A stretch of 55,447 bases of DNA, taken from Rhodospirillaceae bacterium (GTDB lineage: Bacteria > Pseudomonadota > Alphaproteobacteria > UBA6615). The notes under the pieces were generated by a model, which saw only the letters and a program-made list of their open reading frames with translations, was not told the DNA's origin and did not search any database. A program made the translations under genes and the position numbers. The stretch spans positions 1 through 55,447 of the forward strand of contig PBPM01000040.1 in NCBI GenBank assembly GCA_002724635.1. Direction: 5' to 3'. Numbering within the stretch: the stretch's first letter is position 1; each line of letters starts with the position of its first letter. Below are positions 37,797-46,351 of the stretch, piece after piece.

Positions 37797-38768
37797 ATGG
37801 CCACCGAACATCGACTGACATCCGCACCTGAGAATCTCCGTTGGGGTGCGTTCTCTGCGGACTTCGAAGCCGTCCTCGAGGTCAATTCGGGTGACCGCGT
37901 CGTCATCGAGACCATCTCGGGCGGCCCGGAGCAGATTCCTCCCGAGGCGCGCGATAGCCTGCTACCTGACCACTCTGCCTTTATTGCCGACAACAAGCCA
38001 ATCCTGCCCGGCCACATCATGACCGGCCCGGTCGCCGTGCGCGGCGCCGAGCCCGGAGACGTGCTCGAGGTGCGGATCATGGATGTCGAGCTGCGCCAAG
38101 ACTGGGCGTGGAACATGATCATGCCACTGAAGGGCTCGCTGCCTGAGGACTTCTCGAAAAAGCGGGTGATCAACATACCGCTTGACCGCGAGGCCCATGT
38201 GGCGAAGTTGCCATGGGGCGTGGACATTCCGTGCAACGCCTTCTTTGGTGTGATGGGAGTCGCACCACCGCCGGAATGGGGCACCATCACCTCGATCGTC
38301 CCGCAGCCCCATGGTGGCAATCTCGACATCAAGGAACTGGGCGCGGGTTCGACACTCTATCTGCCGGTTTATGTGCCAGGTGGGAACTTTCAGACCGGAG
38401 ACGGCCACGCGGTTCAGGGCGACGGCGAGAGTTGCCTGTCGGCGGCGGAGACATCTCTGATCGGGACGTTTGAGTTCCACGTCCGCAAGGATGTCTCGTG
38501 GAAGATGCCGAGAGCCGAGACCGAAACCCATTACATCACCATCGGCATCGACCAAGACCTGGATGACGCGGCCAAGCAGGGCCTGCGCGACATGATCGTG
38601 TTGATCCAAGAGCGCACCAACCTGTCGGCCGAGGACGCCTACTCCCTGTGCAGTCTGGCGGCAGATGTGCGGGTCTCGCAGTTAGTTAACGTCAACAAAG
38701 GCTGCCACGTGATGTTGCCCAAGGCGGCGCTGCACGGCGCCGACGCGGCTGCAGGAAAGCGCTTGTAG
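37797..38768 (+). CDS. Acetamidase/formamidase family protein
   Basis: A 323-residue amide hydrolase releasing ammonia from formamide, acetamide or related short amides. Family marks are PGHIMTGPVAVRGAEPGDVLEV, WNMIMP, a mid-protein PHGGNLDIKELGAGS and the metal-site segment GDGHAVQGDGE. The ATG at 37797 follows a purine-rich ribosome site (AGGGGGAA); the frame is open 19 codons further upstream. It lies 63 bases after the SDR gene, and a minus-strand LLM gene converges 11 bases downstream. The pairing of amide hydrolysis with LLM monooxygenases suggests breakdown of a nitrogen-containing compound (inference). Confidence 0.88.
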   Translation: MATEHRLTSAPENLRWGAFSADFEAVLEVNSGDRVVIETISGGPEQIPPEARDSLLPDHSAFIADNKPILPGHIMTGPVAVRGAEPGDVLEVRIMDVELRQDWAWNMIMPLKGSLPEDFSKKRVINIPLDREAHVAKLPWGVDIPCNAFFGVMGVAPPPEWGTITSIVPQPHGGNLDIKELGAGSTLYLPVYVPGGNFQTGDGHAVQGDGESCLSAAETSLIGTFEFHVRKDVSWKMPRAETETHYITIGIDQDLDDAAKQGLRDMIVLIQERTNLSAEDAYSLCSLAADVRVSQLVNVNKGCHVMLPKAALHGADAAAGKRL

Positions 38769-38779
38769 CGTTAGGCGCT

Positions 38780-40012
38780 TTAGTAATCCGTCAGCTCGTC
38801 CAGCGCGGGCTTCACCTCGGCCATGAACAGGCGGAGATTTTCGATGACGCTCGCTTTGGGCTGCTGGGCGTAGTGATAGATAAGGATCACGTATTCGGCG
38901 GGCAGATGCTTCCACTGCGCAACGAAGTGATCGCGGACCTCGCTCACGGACCCGGGCACGAAAAGTCCGGTGTCGATCATCGGGTCGACGAGGTCCTCGA
39001 GCGGCGTGTCCTGTTGGACGTTGGCCTTCGCACGCAGTGGGGCCGGCAGGAAATTCTCATAGAAGTGCTTGTAGACCATGCCGTCATACGCGGCGACATC
39101 GCGGCGGGCATCTGCCATGTTGCCGGCGATACGCGGCATGCGAACGATTGCCTGATTCTGGCCGAGGACGAAGTTGCGCCCGGCCGTGCGTGCCGCTGCC
39201 ACATATGCAGGCCCGAAGTTCGCGACCTTGTCCATGCGCGAGAAATAGGCTGGGATGAAACCATGGCGGCCGGCATACTCGACCGTCTTCTGGCTGGCGT
39301 TTGATGCGACGAACACCGGCGGGTGCGGTTTCGTGTAGGGTGACGGCACCACGCTGATCCGGCGGACCTCTCCCGAATCGCCGATCTCGTCTAGTGCGCC
39401 CAACTTCTCTGTCCAAGCTGCCATGGGCCAGTTTTCGACGCCCGTGTCGTATGGATAAGGCACCTGCCACTGGGGCGAATTATGATCGATACTGTCTTCC
39501 GTCCAGGCCTTGAGGACGATGTCGATCGCGTCCTCGAATATCTCCCGATTGCGCAGGTCATCGGCTCCGCCGTCGGACAGGGTCGCGCGGGTGCCCAGGT
39601 GCTGGCCGAGGATGTCGGTCCATCGGGACTGGAAACCGCGCGAGAAGCCGACAAAACAGCGCCCGACTGTGAGATGATCGAGCATCGCGGTTTCCTCGGC
39701 GACACGGATCGGATTCTGCGCACTCATCACATAGCCCAGCTGGCCGACGCGGATATTCTCGGTTCTTGCACCCCAAAAGGCATTCATGACGCCCGGGTTC
39801 GGGCTGACCTCGTAGCCTTCCGAGTGGAAGTGATGCTCTATGGCGGTGACACCCCACAGACCGAGTCGGTCGGCCTCTTCGACGATGTCGCACCAGCCGC
39901 GCAGGGTATGCTGGAACAGCGCGGCATCCCGGCCGATGGGCCGTCGATCCATTCGCTCGGCCTCGGATTTGGCTGGGATGACCGGATACATCTGGACAAT
40001 GACTTTGACCAA
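38780..40012 (-). CDS. LLM-class flavin-dependent oxidoreductase (luciferase-like), second copy type
   Basis: A 410-residue luciferase-superfamily monooxygenase, clearly different from the 365-residue one at 33.5 kb. It has GLWGVTAIEHHFHSEGY, IRVGQLGYVMSAQNPIRVAEE, the FMN-site segment GRCFVGFSRGFQSRW and a C-terminal helical tail. The start is a TTG at 40012 with GAGG about 9 bases before it; the protein then begins MVKVIVQMYPVIP. It is convergent with the formamidase gene and divergent from tRNA-Ser. Confidence 0.86.
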   Translation of the reverse strand: MVKVIVQMYPVIPAKSEAERMDRRPIGRDAALFQHTLRGWCDIVEEADRLGLWGVTAIEHHFHSEGYEVSPNPGVMNAFWGARTENIRVGQLGYVMSAQNPIRVAEETAMLDHLTVGRCFVGFSRGFQSRWTDILGQHLGTRATLSDGGADDLRNREIFEDAIDIVLKAWTEDSIDHNSPQWQVPYPYDTGVENWPMAAWTEKLGALDEIGDSGEVRRISVVPSPYTKPHPPVFVASNASQKTVEYAGRHGFIPAYFSRMDKVANFGPAYVAAARTAGRNFVLGQNQAIVRMPRIAGNMADARRDVAAYDGMVYKHFYENFLPAPLRAKANVQQDTPLEDLVDPMIDTGLFVPGSVSEVRDHFVAQWKHLPAEYVILIYHYAQQPKASVIENLRLFMAEVKPALDELTDY

Positions 40013-40111
40013 TTCACGCGCCTCGCGGTTCGATTCCTGTGGGTGTTTATGGCCGAGGTTCTCGCCCGTGTTACCCGCATGAACCCGAGTTTACCAGCAC
40101 GCACTTAGTAC

Positions 40112-40140
40112 CTTCCATCCTCGGAAAAGATCACTATGTT
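40112..40140 (+). promoter_or_regulatory. Candidate promoter of tRNA-Ser
   Basis: CTTCCA (40112-40117) and TATGTT (40135-40140) are 17 bases apart, and the -10 ends 10 bases before the mature tRNA 5' end. The spacing fits a tRNA promoter, though the -35 match is weak. Confidence 0.3.
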
Positions 40141-40150
40141 CTGCGCTGTC

Positions 40151-40240
<90 letters not shown>

Positions 40241-40399
40241 TTTTATTGTTTCAAGTCGTGGTCAAGTCAGGCGATCCCCGCAGGATCGAGCTCGAAGATC
40301 TCTGCCGCCCAGTCGGACATGACGTCGCCGATCAGCTGGCGATTGTCGATCTGGCAATGCTCTGCGCCCCTATTTCGTGTGTCCGGACTTTCGCCTTTC

Positions 40400-40873
40400 C
40401 TAGCCGGAGAACCAAACGGATTCGGGAAACGGCACGTAGAATACCTGGGTGAAAATAAGATAGGCGATGATCGCGATACACACCGGCACGATAAATGCCA
40501 TCCGGATGTTCCGAGCCGTGCGCTCGCGGGTCAGGTAGAGCGTTGTGAGGATCAGCATCGCAAGGCTAGCTGGCCAGAAGCCGAGACCGAACATTACGAA
40601 CAGGTACCCAATTACGATAATCAGTGATACGACGACGTCGATGGCCGACACCCGGCTATCGGCGGTCATCTCGATGTTATCCGGCGCATGTTTAAGGAAC
40701 GTCGCCCAGAGAAACTTGACGAGGAAAGCGATTGCAATTCCCAGCGTGACATAGTTGGCCAGAAGCGGAAACGCCCAGTCCTTCGGGTCCGAGCTGGAAC
40801 CGACGGAGAACATCACGCTGACGCAGAAGAGCATAAGGGCAGTCAGCAGGTTGCGGTCTGCAAGTCCATTCAT
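40400..40873 (-). CDS. tctB: Tripartite tricarboxylate transporter, small membrane subunit TctB
   Basis: Small inner-membrane subunit of a TTT-family importer for carboxylates. The 157-residue protein has four hydrophobic helices (LLTALMLFCVSVMF, VTLGIAIAFLVKFLWA, VVSLIIVIGYLFVMFGLGFW with a following helix, and FIVPVCIAIIAYLIF). A perfect ribosome site (AAGGAGG) precedes the ATG at 40873, so the in-frame extension upstream into tctA is not used. It is the last gene of the order tctC-tctA-tctB, which differs from the common tctC-tctB-tctA. Confidence 0.88.
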   Translation of the reverse strand: MNGLADRNLLTALMLFCVSVMFSVGSSSDPKDWAFPLLANYVTLGIAIAFLVKFLWATFLKHAPDNIEMTADSRVSAIDVVVSLIIVIGYLFVMFGLGFWPASLAMLILTTLYLTRERTARNIRMAFIVPVCIAIIAYLIFTQVFYVPFPESVWFSG

Positions 40874-40883
40874 GAACGCCTCC

Positions 40884-42416
40884 TTATTCCGGTCCGTCCT
40901 GCTTGCCCGGTGCGGACGGCGCGTTACCAGCCCGTGCGAGCATTCGATCACGATGGCGGGTCCACACGACGAGCGCGATGGACAGGATGCTCAGCGTGAT
41001 CAGGATGATATTGATCGTGCCGGTGAAGAAAACGTTCCATACCGACGTGGCGTCTGAGATGTACATCGCTTGGACGAGTGACGGTTCGATAATCGGGCCC
41101 AGAATCAGGCCCAGCCCGATGGGGCCAGGATGGAACCCCAGCCGCCGGATCAAGAACACAAAAACGCCGAGGGCCAGCATGATATAGACATCAAAGATAT
41201 TGTTTCGGATAGCATAGGCCCCGATGATTGCTAGCAGCATGATCAATGGCGCCAGCAGGCGCAGCGGGATGCGGATGATTCGGACCAGCATCGGCGCGAA
41301 AAGGGTGCCGAGGATGAAGGTAACGATGCCCGCGAACATTAGCGACCAGCCAAAGGAGAAGACCAGCGAGCCGTCGCTCTGGAACAGTTCCGGGCCCGGG
41401 TTCAGGCCGCGCAGCATGAGCGCGCCGGCGATAACGGCGGCAGGAGAAGAACCGGGTACGCCCAGGGTAACCAGCGGAATCATGGCCGCCGGTGCTGCGG
41501 CATTGTTCGCGATCTCCGATGCGGTGACGCCGCGCAGGTCGCCCTTGCCGAACTGGGTCTTATCCTTGCTCCAGCGTACGGCCTCGTTATAGGAAACGAG
41601 CGCGGCGATCGGGCTGCCCGCTCCGGGCAGGATGCCAATGAACGATCCGATGACTGCAGAGCGGATCACATGGAACGGATGTGACATGACCTTGACGATG
41701 GTCTTCATGGTCTGGCCGCGTTCGGGATTATACTCCGCGATAAACTCCTTTCGACGTAGGTCGGCGATCATCGATAACACCTGAGGGATAGCGAAAATCC
41801 CGATCAGGCCGGCGACTAGCGACAGCCCGCCGCGCAGTTCGGGAACGCCGAAGGTGAAACGGGCGATCTCGTTGCCGTGACTGATCCCGATACTGCTGAT
41901 CAGGAGCCCGATGGCACCGCCGGCCAGTCCCTTAAGGATCGAATCTCCGGCTAGGCTACCAATGATGGTAAGTGCGAATATGCCAAGCCAGAAGAATTCC
42001 GGCGGGCCGAATTTCAGTGCGATGGTGATCAGAGGCCAAGCGAGCAGCAGATAGCAAGCGGCCCCGAACAGGGTGCCGATTGCCGAGCTGAAGCAGGCAC
42101 CGATGATCGCCTCTTGGCCCCTGCCCTTATGAACCATGGGATGGCCATCGAAGGCTGTCGCCATGGCGGCAGGCGTTCCAGGTGTGTTGACCAGCACGGC
42201 CGGAATCGAATCCGAGAACATAGCGCAAACATAAAGGCCACCGAGCATGGCGATGCCAGCGTCAGTGGGGAGGGCGAAGGTAAAAGGCACAAGAAGCGCA
42301 GTTCCCATAGTTGCCGTGAGCCCTGGTAGGGTTCCGACAACCATGCCTATCAAGACGCCGACAGTCAGCCAGAAGAAGACTGTCAGCGTGAGCGTCTGCA
42401 TGAGACCTTCGATCAC
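40884..42416 (-). CDS. tctA: Tripartite tricarboxylate transporter, large permease TctA
   Basis: Large permease subunit of the TTT importer. The 510-residue protein has about 11-12 membrane helices and the family motifs GTLPGLTATMGTALLVPFTF near the N-terminus and GILPGAGSPIAALVSYNEA and TLGVPGSSPAAVIAGALMLRG in the second half. The start is GTG at 42416 with GGGGAT about 7 bases before it. tctB follows 10 bases after the stop. A strong hairpin separates it from tctC upstream. Confidence 0.95.
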   Translation of the reverse strand: MIEGLMQTLTLTVFFWLTVGVLIGMVVGTLPGLTATMGTALLVPFTFALPTDAGIAMLGGLYVCAMFSDSIPAVLVNTPGTPAAMATAFDGHPMVHKGRGQEAIIGACFSSAIGTLFGAACYLLLAWPLITIALKFGPPEFFWLGIFALTIIGSLAGDSILKGLAGGAIGLLISSIGISHGNEIARFTFGVPELRGGLSLVAGLIGIFAIPQVLSMIADLRRKEFIAEYNPERGQTMKTIVKVMSHPFHVIRSAVIGSFIGILPGAGSPIAALVSYNEAVRWSKDKTQFGKGDLRGVTASEIANNAAAPAAMIPLVTLGVPGSSPAAVIAGALMLRGLNPGPELFQSDGSLVFSFGWSLMFAGIVTFILGTLFAPMLVRIIRIPLRLLAPLIMLLAIIGAYAIRNNIFDVYIMLALGVFVFLIRRLGFHPGPIGLGLILGPIIEPSLVQAMYISDATSVWNVFFTGTINIILITLSILSIALVVWTRHRDRMLARAGNAPSAPGKQDGPE

Positions 42417-42500
42417 CGCAGTATCCCCAAAATCAGATTTCCGAGGTTTCGTCCTCTAGGACCCTATGAGCCCCGCATGACGATATCTGTGCAGGCAGAC

Positions 42501-42539
42501 AGGCTGCCCCGGCTCTCAAATGATGAGCCGGGACAGCCT
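42501..42539 (-). promoter_or_regulatory. 15-bp hairpin between tctC and tctA
   Basis: On the operon strand the arms are 42539-42525 and 42515-42501, with a 9-base loop. All 15 positions pair, one as a G-U wobble. No T-run follows, so it is more likely a stabiliser or partial attenuator of the tctC transcript than a full terminator. This would fit the usual need for more binding protein than permease. Confidence 0.7.
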
Positions 42540-42555
42540 GATGCTTGATCCGCTG

Positions 42556-43482
42556 CTAGTTCGCGAACTTCTTGATTGCGGCGTCAACGTAAGCCTTGGC
42601 TTCAGCCGGTGTCTGGCGCATCTGCGTTAGCCCGAGGCTATTCACGATCTTGACGACGTCGGGATTGGCCGTCGCTTTGTAGAGCGCGTCGTTGAGCTTT
42701 GCGACACGATCGGCAGGAGTGTTGGGAGGTGCCATGATGCCCCACGTCGTCGTGTAGGTCCACTTCGGCTCACTTGGCACACCCGGAAGCGCGGCGGTAG
42801 GTTTTGGGCCTGCCACGACTAGCGTGTCCACCGTGGCTTTGTGCTTTACGGCGTGGTTGGAGGCGGTCATGCCCGCATCCACATGCTTGCCCTGGAGCAT
42901 CGGCATCATCTTACCCACGCCGCCGGACACCGGCACATAGGTGGTCTTGATGCCAAGAATCTTGGCAAGCTCACCGAAGTTGCGTTCGCCGGTGCTGCCG
43001 ACGCCTGCAACGGTCAGCTTGCCTGGGTTTGCCTTGGCCGCGGCCACGAACGCGGACAGCGAGCTATACTTACTGCCCTTGGGCACCATCAGCGCGCCGA
43101 CCGAACGAACCGTCATGCCGATGTAGGAAAATTCGCCTGGCTTGAAGCCGACATCCTTGCCCTTCGCCGCGATGACAACATTGGGAACTACGACGTTGGA
43201 GATGGTGTAGCCATCAGCCTTCGAGCGCCACAGCTCGTTGAAGCCAACGGCGCCGCCGCCGCCCGTCTTGTAGACGATCCGGACGTCGACGCCGAGCGCC
43301 TTCTCCAGACCGGGTTGCAAGCGGCGTGCCTGCTGATCGGAACCACCACCTGGGGAGTACGGGACGATGAATGTGATCGGCTTGTCAGGATATTCCGCCA
43401 TCGCGCTTCCCGCCGCGAAAGTGAGAATCGCGCCGGCGAAGGCGCCTAGGACCAATCGGCCCATAACTAATGGTTTTTTCAT
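42556..43482 (-). CDS. tctC: Tripartite tricarboxylate transporter substrate-binding protein TctC
   Basis: Periplasmic binding protein of the TTT importer (Bug family). The 308-residue protein has a signal peptide ending AAGSAMAE near residue 30, then YPDKPITFIVPYSPGGGSD, NVVVPNVVIAAKG and the late WGIMAPPNTPADRVAKLNDAL, all typical of Bug proteins that bind carboxylates, including aromatic and dicarboxylic acids. GGGAGGAAA before the ATG at 43482 is a strong ribosome site. The ligand cannot be predicted with confidence. Confidence 0.94.
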   Translation of the reverse strand: MKKPLVMGRLVLGAFAGAILTFAAGSAMAEYPDKPITFIVPYSPGGGSDQQARRLQPGLEKALGVDVRIVYKTGGGGAVGFNELWRSKADGYTISNVVVPNVVIAAKGKDVGFKPGEFSYIGMTVRSVGALMVPKGSKYSSLSAFVAAAKANPGKLTVAGVGSTGERNFGELAKILGIKTTYVPVSGGVGKMMPMLQGKHVDAGMTASNHAVKHKATVDTLVVAGPKPTAALPGVPSEPKWTYTTTWGIMAPPNTPADRVAKLNDALYKATANPDVVKIVNSLGLTQMRQTPAEAKAYVDAAIKKFAN

Positions 43483-43550
43483 GAGGTTTCCTCCCAAAGT
43501 TTTACCTTCATCGTACTCGCGAACCGAATGTAACGTCCGGCCCATACATC

Positions 43551-43590
43551 ATTCAGGCCGCAGTTCGCGGACGGACCGCGGTCGCTGAAT
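43551..43590. promoter_or_regulatory. Dyad-symmetric elements upstream of tctC
   Basis: The inverted repeat ATTCAG (43551-43556) / CTGAAT (43585-43590) encloses a 10-base perfect palindrome GACCGCGGTC (43574-43583) and a small CCGC/GCGG hairpin. The segment lies about 70-110 bases before the tctC start, a usual place for an operator or leader structure. No regulator gene is adjacent. Confidence 0.3.
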
Positions 43591-43678
43591 CTCGATCAGT
43601 CAAGTATTATCTGCCGTGAGGAGCTTGTCTACTCTTATATAAGAATATTTTTCCAAACCCTCCGGCGTCTGCACCCGA

Positions 43679-44083
43679 TCAGGCCCCTTCCTCCGCGTCG
43701 GCGAGCCGCTGCACCATTTCATCAAGGTTCGGGATCGGTGTGTAGTCCTCGCTGAGAGCCCCGGTGCCGGCCGGGCTCTTGCAGGTGAAGAAGCGACACT
43801 CTTCTCCTAGGAGCCGGATCCCATGCGGCACACTGCGCGGGATATAGACCATGTCACCGGGGCCGATGATGTCGAGTTCGTCGCCGAGGATCGTGGCCAG
43901 GCTTCCTTCGAGTAGATAGATCCACTGCTCATCGTTGGGGTGAACATGGGGCGGGGGGGCCTCGCCTTCGGCGTAAGTCACGATCCCGGCCTTAATGAGT
44001 TCGCCGCCATATTGCTTCATCATGATGTGCGGACGGGCGCTGTCGGGTGTCGGCACCATTTCGGCACCTTTGTAGATCGGCAT
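43679..44083 (-). CDS. Cupin-domain protein
   Basis: A 134-residue single cupin barrel with the two metal-binding motifs: PPPHVHPNDEQWIYLLEG (two His and a Glu) and GDMVYIPRSVPHGIRL (the third His). Such small cupins are dioxygenases, isomerases or sensors, so function is open. It lies 69 bases after the YCII gene and 196 bases before tctC on the same strand, and probably belongs to the same catabolic group. Confidence 0.83.
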   Translation of the reverse strand: MPIYKGAEMVPTPDSARPHIMMKQYGGELIKAGIVTYAEGEAPPPHVHPNDEQWIYLLEGSLATILGDELDIIGPGDMVYIPRSVPHGIRLLGEECRFFTCKSPAGTGALSEDYTPIPNLDEMVQRLADAEEGA

Positions 44084-44152
44084 AATTCTCTCTCCAAAGT
44101 TAGAATTTCGACCGTGCTGGCGACCGTCGTAAAGAATAAGTCTCTAGCTCGA

Positions 44153-44545
44153 TTAGAAAACTTCGCGAGCTCCGGATGCAAAATTGACCTTGACCGTGAT
44201 CGTTCCCTCGTTGATCAGCCAGGGGCGGACCCGGAACGAGCGCGCACCGCTCGCATGCATGGGATCCGATTCTGCAATCTCACGCGCATGCGCAAGATCT
44301 CGTGCCCGCACGATGATCAGACCCTCGCCTTCCCAGGTCTCTTCGTCGTCGGCCCAGTGGGGGCCGGCTGCGATGTAAACACCATCCTCTTCCATTTTCG
44401 CTTGGTGCGCCAGGTGCGGGCCAATATTCTCCATCACCGGGACCATGCCGTTTTCGGGAAAGGTGTGGATCGCATAGACCTGCCATTTGAGCATGTCGCC
44501 GCTGGCTTCGAGAATCTGTGAGCGTGTCGGTGAGCCATCTGCCAT
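44153..44545 (-). CDS. YCII-related domain protein
   Basis: A 130-residue protein with a ferredoxin-like YCII/DGPF fold: YAIHTFPENGMVPVMENIGPH, the VYIAAGPHWADD turn and the REIAESDPMHASGARSFRVRPW segment with its conserved Asp-Pro. Related proteins act as chloromuconolactone dehalogenases or have unknown roles. AGGAGA before the ATG at 44545 sets the start. It is the first gene of the minus-strand set YCII-cupin-tctCAB and is divergent from the glucosaminidase gene. Confidence 0.8.
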   Translation of the reverse strand: MADGSPTRSQILEASGDMLKWQVYAIHTFPENGMVPVMENIGPHLAHQAKMEEDGVYIAAGPHWADDEETWEGEGLIIVRARDLAHAREIAESDPMHASGARSFRVRPWLINEGTITVKVNFASGAREVF

Positions 44546-44692
44546 TGTGTTTTCTCCTAGTGAAAAATTTGTATGTTTGGTGGCACGTCGCCGCCGGAAT
44601 ACGGCTTGCGGAATGTAGGCAATCGAGCGCGAAAATTCCAAACCGAATTCGTACGATTCGGCGCATTTCGAGCCTTGAGAGGGTTGTCACGA

Positions 44693-45664
44693 ATGACAGC
44701 GAAGTTTCTAGCCTTGGTCGAAGAACTGTTCGGGCCGACTGGACGGTGGCAGGTCGCGGTAGCGGCCTGCCTGATCACGGCCGCCGCGTCGCTCTGGTTC
44801 ACGTTGGGCCCGGCAGGGGGTGAGAGGGTGCGGCTGAAATCAGCGCAGCAACTGGACGACTACTATGTTGAGCAGGGTTATACGATGCAGGCCCTGCGTG
44901 CAGGTAACGCGAAGGTACCAAGGGTTTTCATCACAACCGTGCCCGATAACTGGGCGAAGGACCTCGACATCCCCCGGAAGAAGAGCCTGTTCTTTCGAAC
45001 GCTGTTGCCGCTTGTCTTGCAGGTAAATGCGGATATCCGCGCCGACCGGGTGCGCCTGACCGGGTTGCGCAAGCGCATCGCGGCGGGCGAGGCCCCCGAC
45101 CATAAAGACCATGCATGGCTCCTGGAACTGGCCGAACGCTATGCGGTTGTCGATGCAGACGAGGTGAATGCGAAGACCCTGCTCACTTCCGCGCAGCTCG
45201 CCCACCTGGACACGCGTGTTGATATGGTCCCGCCATCGCTGGCGCTCTCCCAGAGTGCGATCGAGAGTGCTTGGGCCCTCTCGCGCTTCGCCGTCGAGGG
45301 CAATGCGCTGTTCGGCCAGTGGCGCTACGGTAAGGGCCTGAAACCGGAGGATCAGCGTACGGAACTGGGCGATTACAGGATCGCCACATTCAAGACGCCC
45401 ATCGCGTCGGTGCGCGGTTATATGAAGAATCTCAACACCAATCCGGCCTACCGCCCCTTCCGCACGCAGCGAAAAATGGCGCAGAAGCTAGGCCGGGTGC
45501 CGCAGGGTGAGGCACTGGCGGCAGGGGTGCTGTCCTACTCCGAACGGGGCGCGGCGTATATCGAGGAAGTACGCCGCCTGATCCGGAGTAACGGGCTGGG
45601 TGGCACTGACACGGCCAGTCTGAAGGACATGGAGCCCATCGAATTGCGGGCAGGCTTATTTTGA
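44693..45664 (+). CDS. Bax-like glucosaminidase family protein (membrane-anchored)
   Basis: A 323-residue protein with one N-terminal hydrophobic anchor (WQVAVAACLITAAASLWF, about residues 18-36) and a glucosaminidase/lysozyme-like catalytic domain. The catalytic Glu is in LALSQSAIESAWALSRFA, followed by GNALFGQW and YMKNLNTNPAYRPFR, matching E. coli Bax. It probably cleaves peptidoglycan in the periplasm. The ATG at 44693 follows GAGAGGG by about 11 bases. Its stop overlaps the convergent aquaporin gene by 9 bases. Confidence 0.84.
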   Translation: MTAKFLALVEELFGPTGRWQVAVAACLITAAASLWFTLGPAGGERVRLKSAQQLDDYYVEQGYTMQALRAGNAKVPRVFITTVPDNWAKDLDIPRKKSLFFRTLLPLVLQVNADIRADRVRLTGLRKRIAAGEAPDHKDHAWLLELAERYAVVDADEVNAKTLLTSAQLAHLDTRVDMVPPSLALSQSAIESAWALSRFAVEGNALFGQWRYGKGLKPEDQRTELGDYRIATFKTPIASVRGYMKNLNTNPAYRPFRTQRKMAQKLGRVPQGEALAAGVLSYSERGAAYIEEVRRLIRSNGLGGTDTASLKDMEPIELRAGLF

Positions 45665-46336
45665 GGCCTTCTTCTTGCCCTTGGCGAACCAGGCGAATAC
45701 AGCCGTCGCCAGGATCGCTGCAGCAAGCTGGGCCACAATAAAGAACGGCGCGTCATCAGGGCGGATGCCGGAGAAGCTGTTGGTTAGCGACCGTGAAATA
45801 GTAACTGCGGGATTGGCGAAGGACGTCGATGATGTGAACCAGTAGCCTGCCGTTATAAAAAGGCCGACTGCGTACGGTACCGCCTCAGGCTGAAAGCGCA
45901 GACAACCGAGGATCGTGGCGACCAGCCCGAAGGTGGCGATGAACTCACCAGTCCATTGGCCAAGCCCGGCTCGCGTATTGATCGATGCTGAGAAGGCCGG
46001 TTCGCCAAACATGATATGGGCAATGAAGACACCAAAAAGCCCTGCCACTATCTGCACGGCTACATAGATCATGGAGTAGTTGAACGAAATCTCACGGCGA
46101 AGCAGAAATGCCAGGGTAACCGCTGGGTTGAAATGTGCGCCGGAGATTGGGCCGAAAACAAGAATTAGAACCACAAGAATTGCGCCGGTAGCGATGGTGT
46201 TACCTAGGAGCGCAATAGCGTCGTTTCCGTTAGATAGGGTCTCACCCATGATACCCGACCCGACCACAGTCGCTAACAGAAAGGCCGTTCCGATGAATTC
46301 AGCGGCTAGGCGCCGGGGCAGGTCATGCTTTGCCAT
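45656..46336 (-). CDS. aqpS: Aquaporin/MIP-family channel, probable arsenite channel (AqpS-like)
   Basis: A 226-residue six-helix MIP channel with both pore motifs: HFNPAVTLAF (NPA at about 70-72) and FANPAVTISRS in the second half. It lies 15 bases downstream of arsC on the same strand. In Sinorhizobium meliloti an aquaporin (AqpS) in an ars operon lets arsenite made by ArsC leave the cell; the same role is inferred here. No arsB, acr3 or arsR is present in the window. The gene symbol follows that analogy and is tentative. Confidence 0.82.
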   Translation of the reverse strand: MAKHDLPRRLAAEFIGTAFLLATVVGSGIMGETLSNGNDAIALLGNTIATGAILVVLILVFGPISGAHFNPAVTLAFLLRREISFNYSMIYVAVQIVAGLFGVFIAHIMFGEPAFSASINTRAGLGQWTGEFIATFGLVATILGCLRFQPEAVPYAVGLFITAGYWFTSSTSFANPAVTISRSLTNSFSGIRPDDAPFFIVAQLAAAILATAVFAWFAKGKKKASK

Positions 46337-46351
46337 GATGGTAACCTATAG

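Noticed and set aside
40272-40288. Terminator of tctB or tRNA-Ser (CGATCC/GGATCG hairpin)
   Set aside because: Only 6 bp and no T-run follows on either strand.
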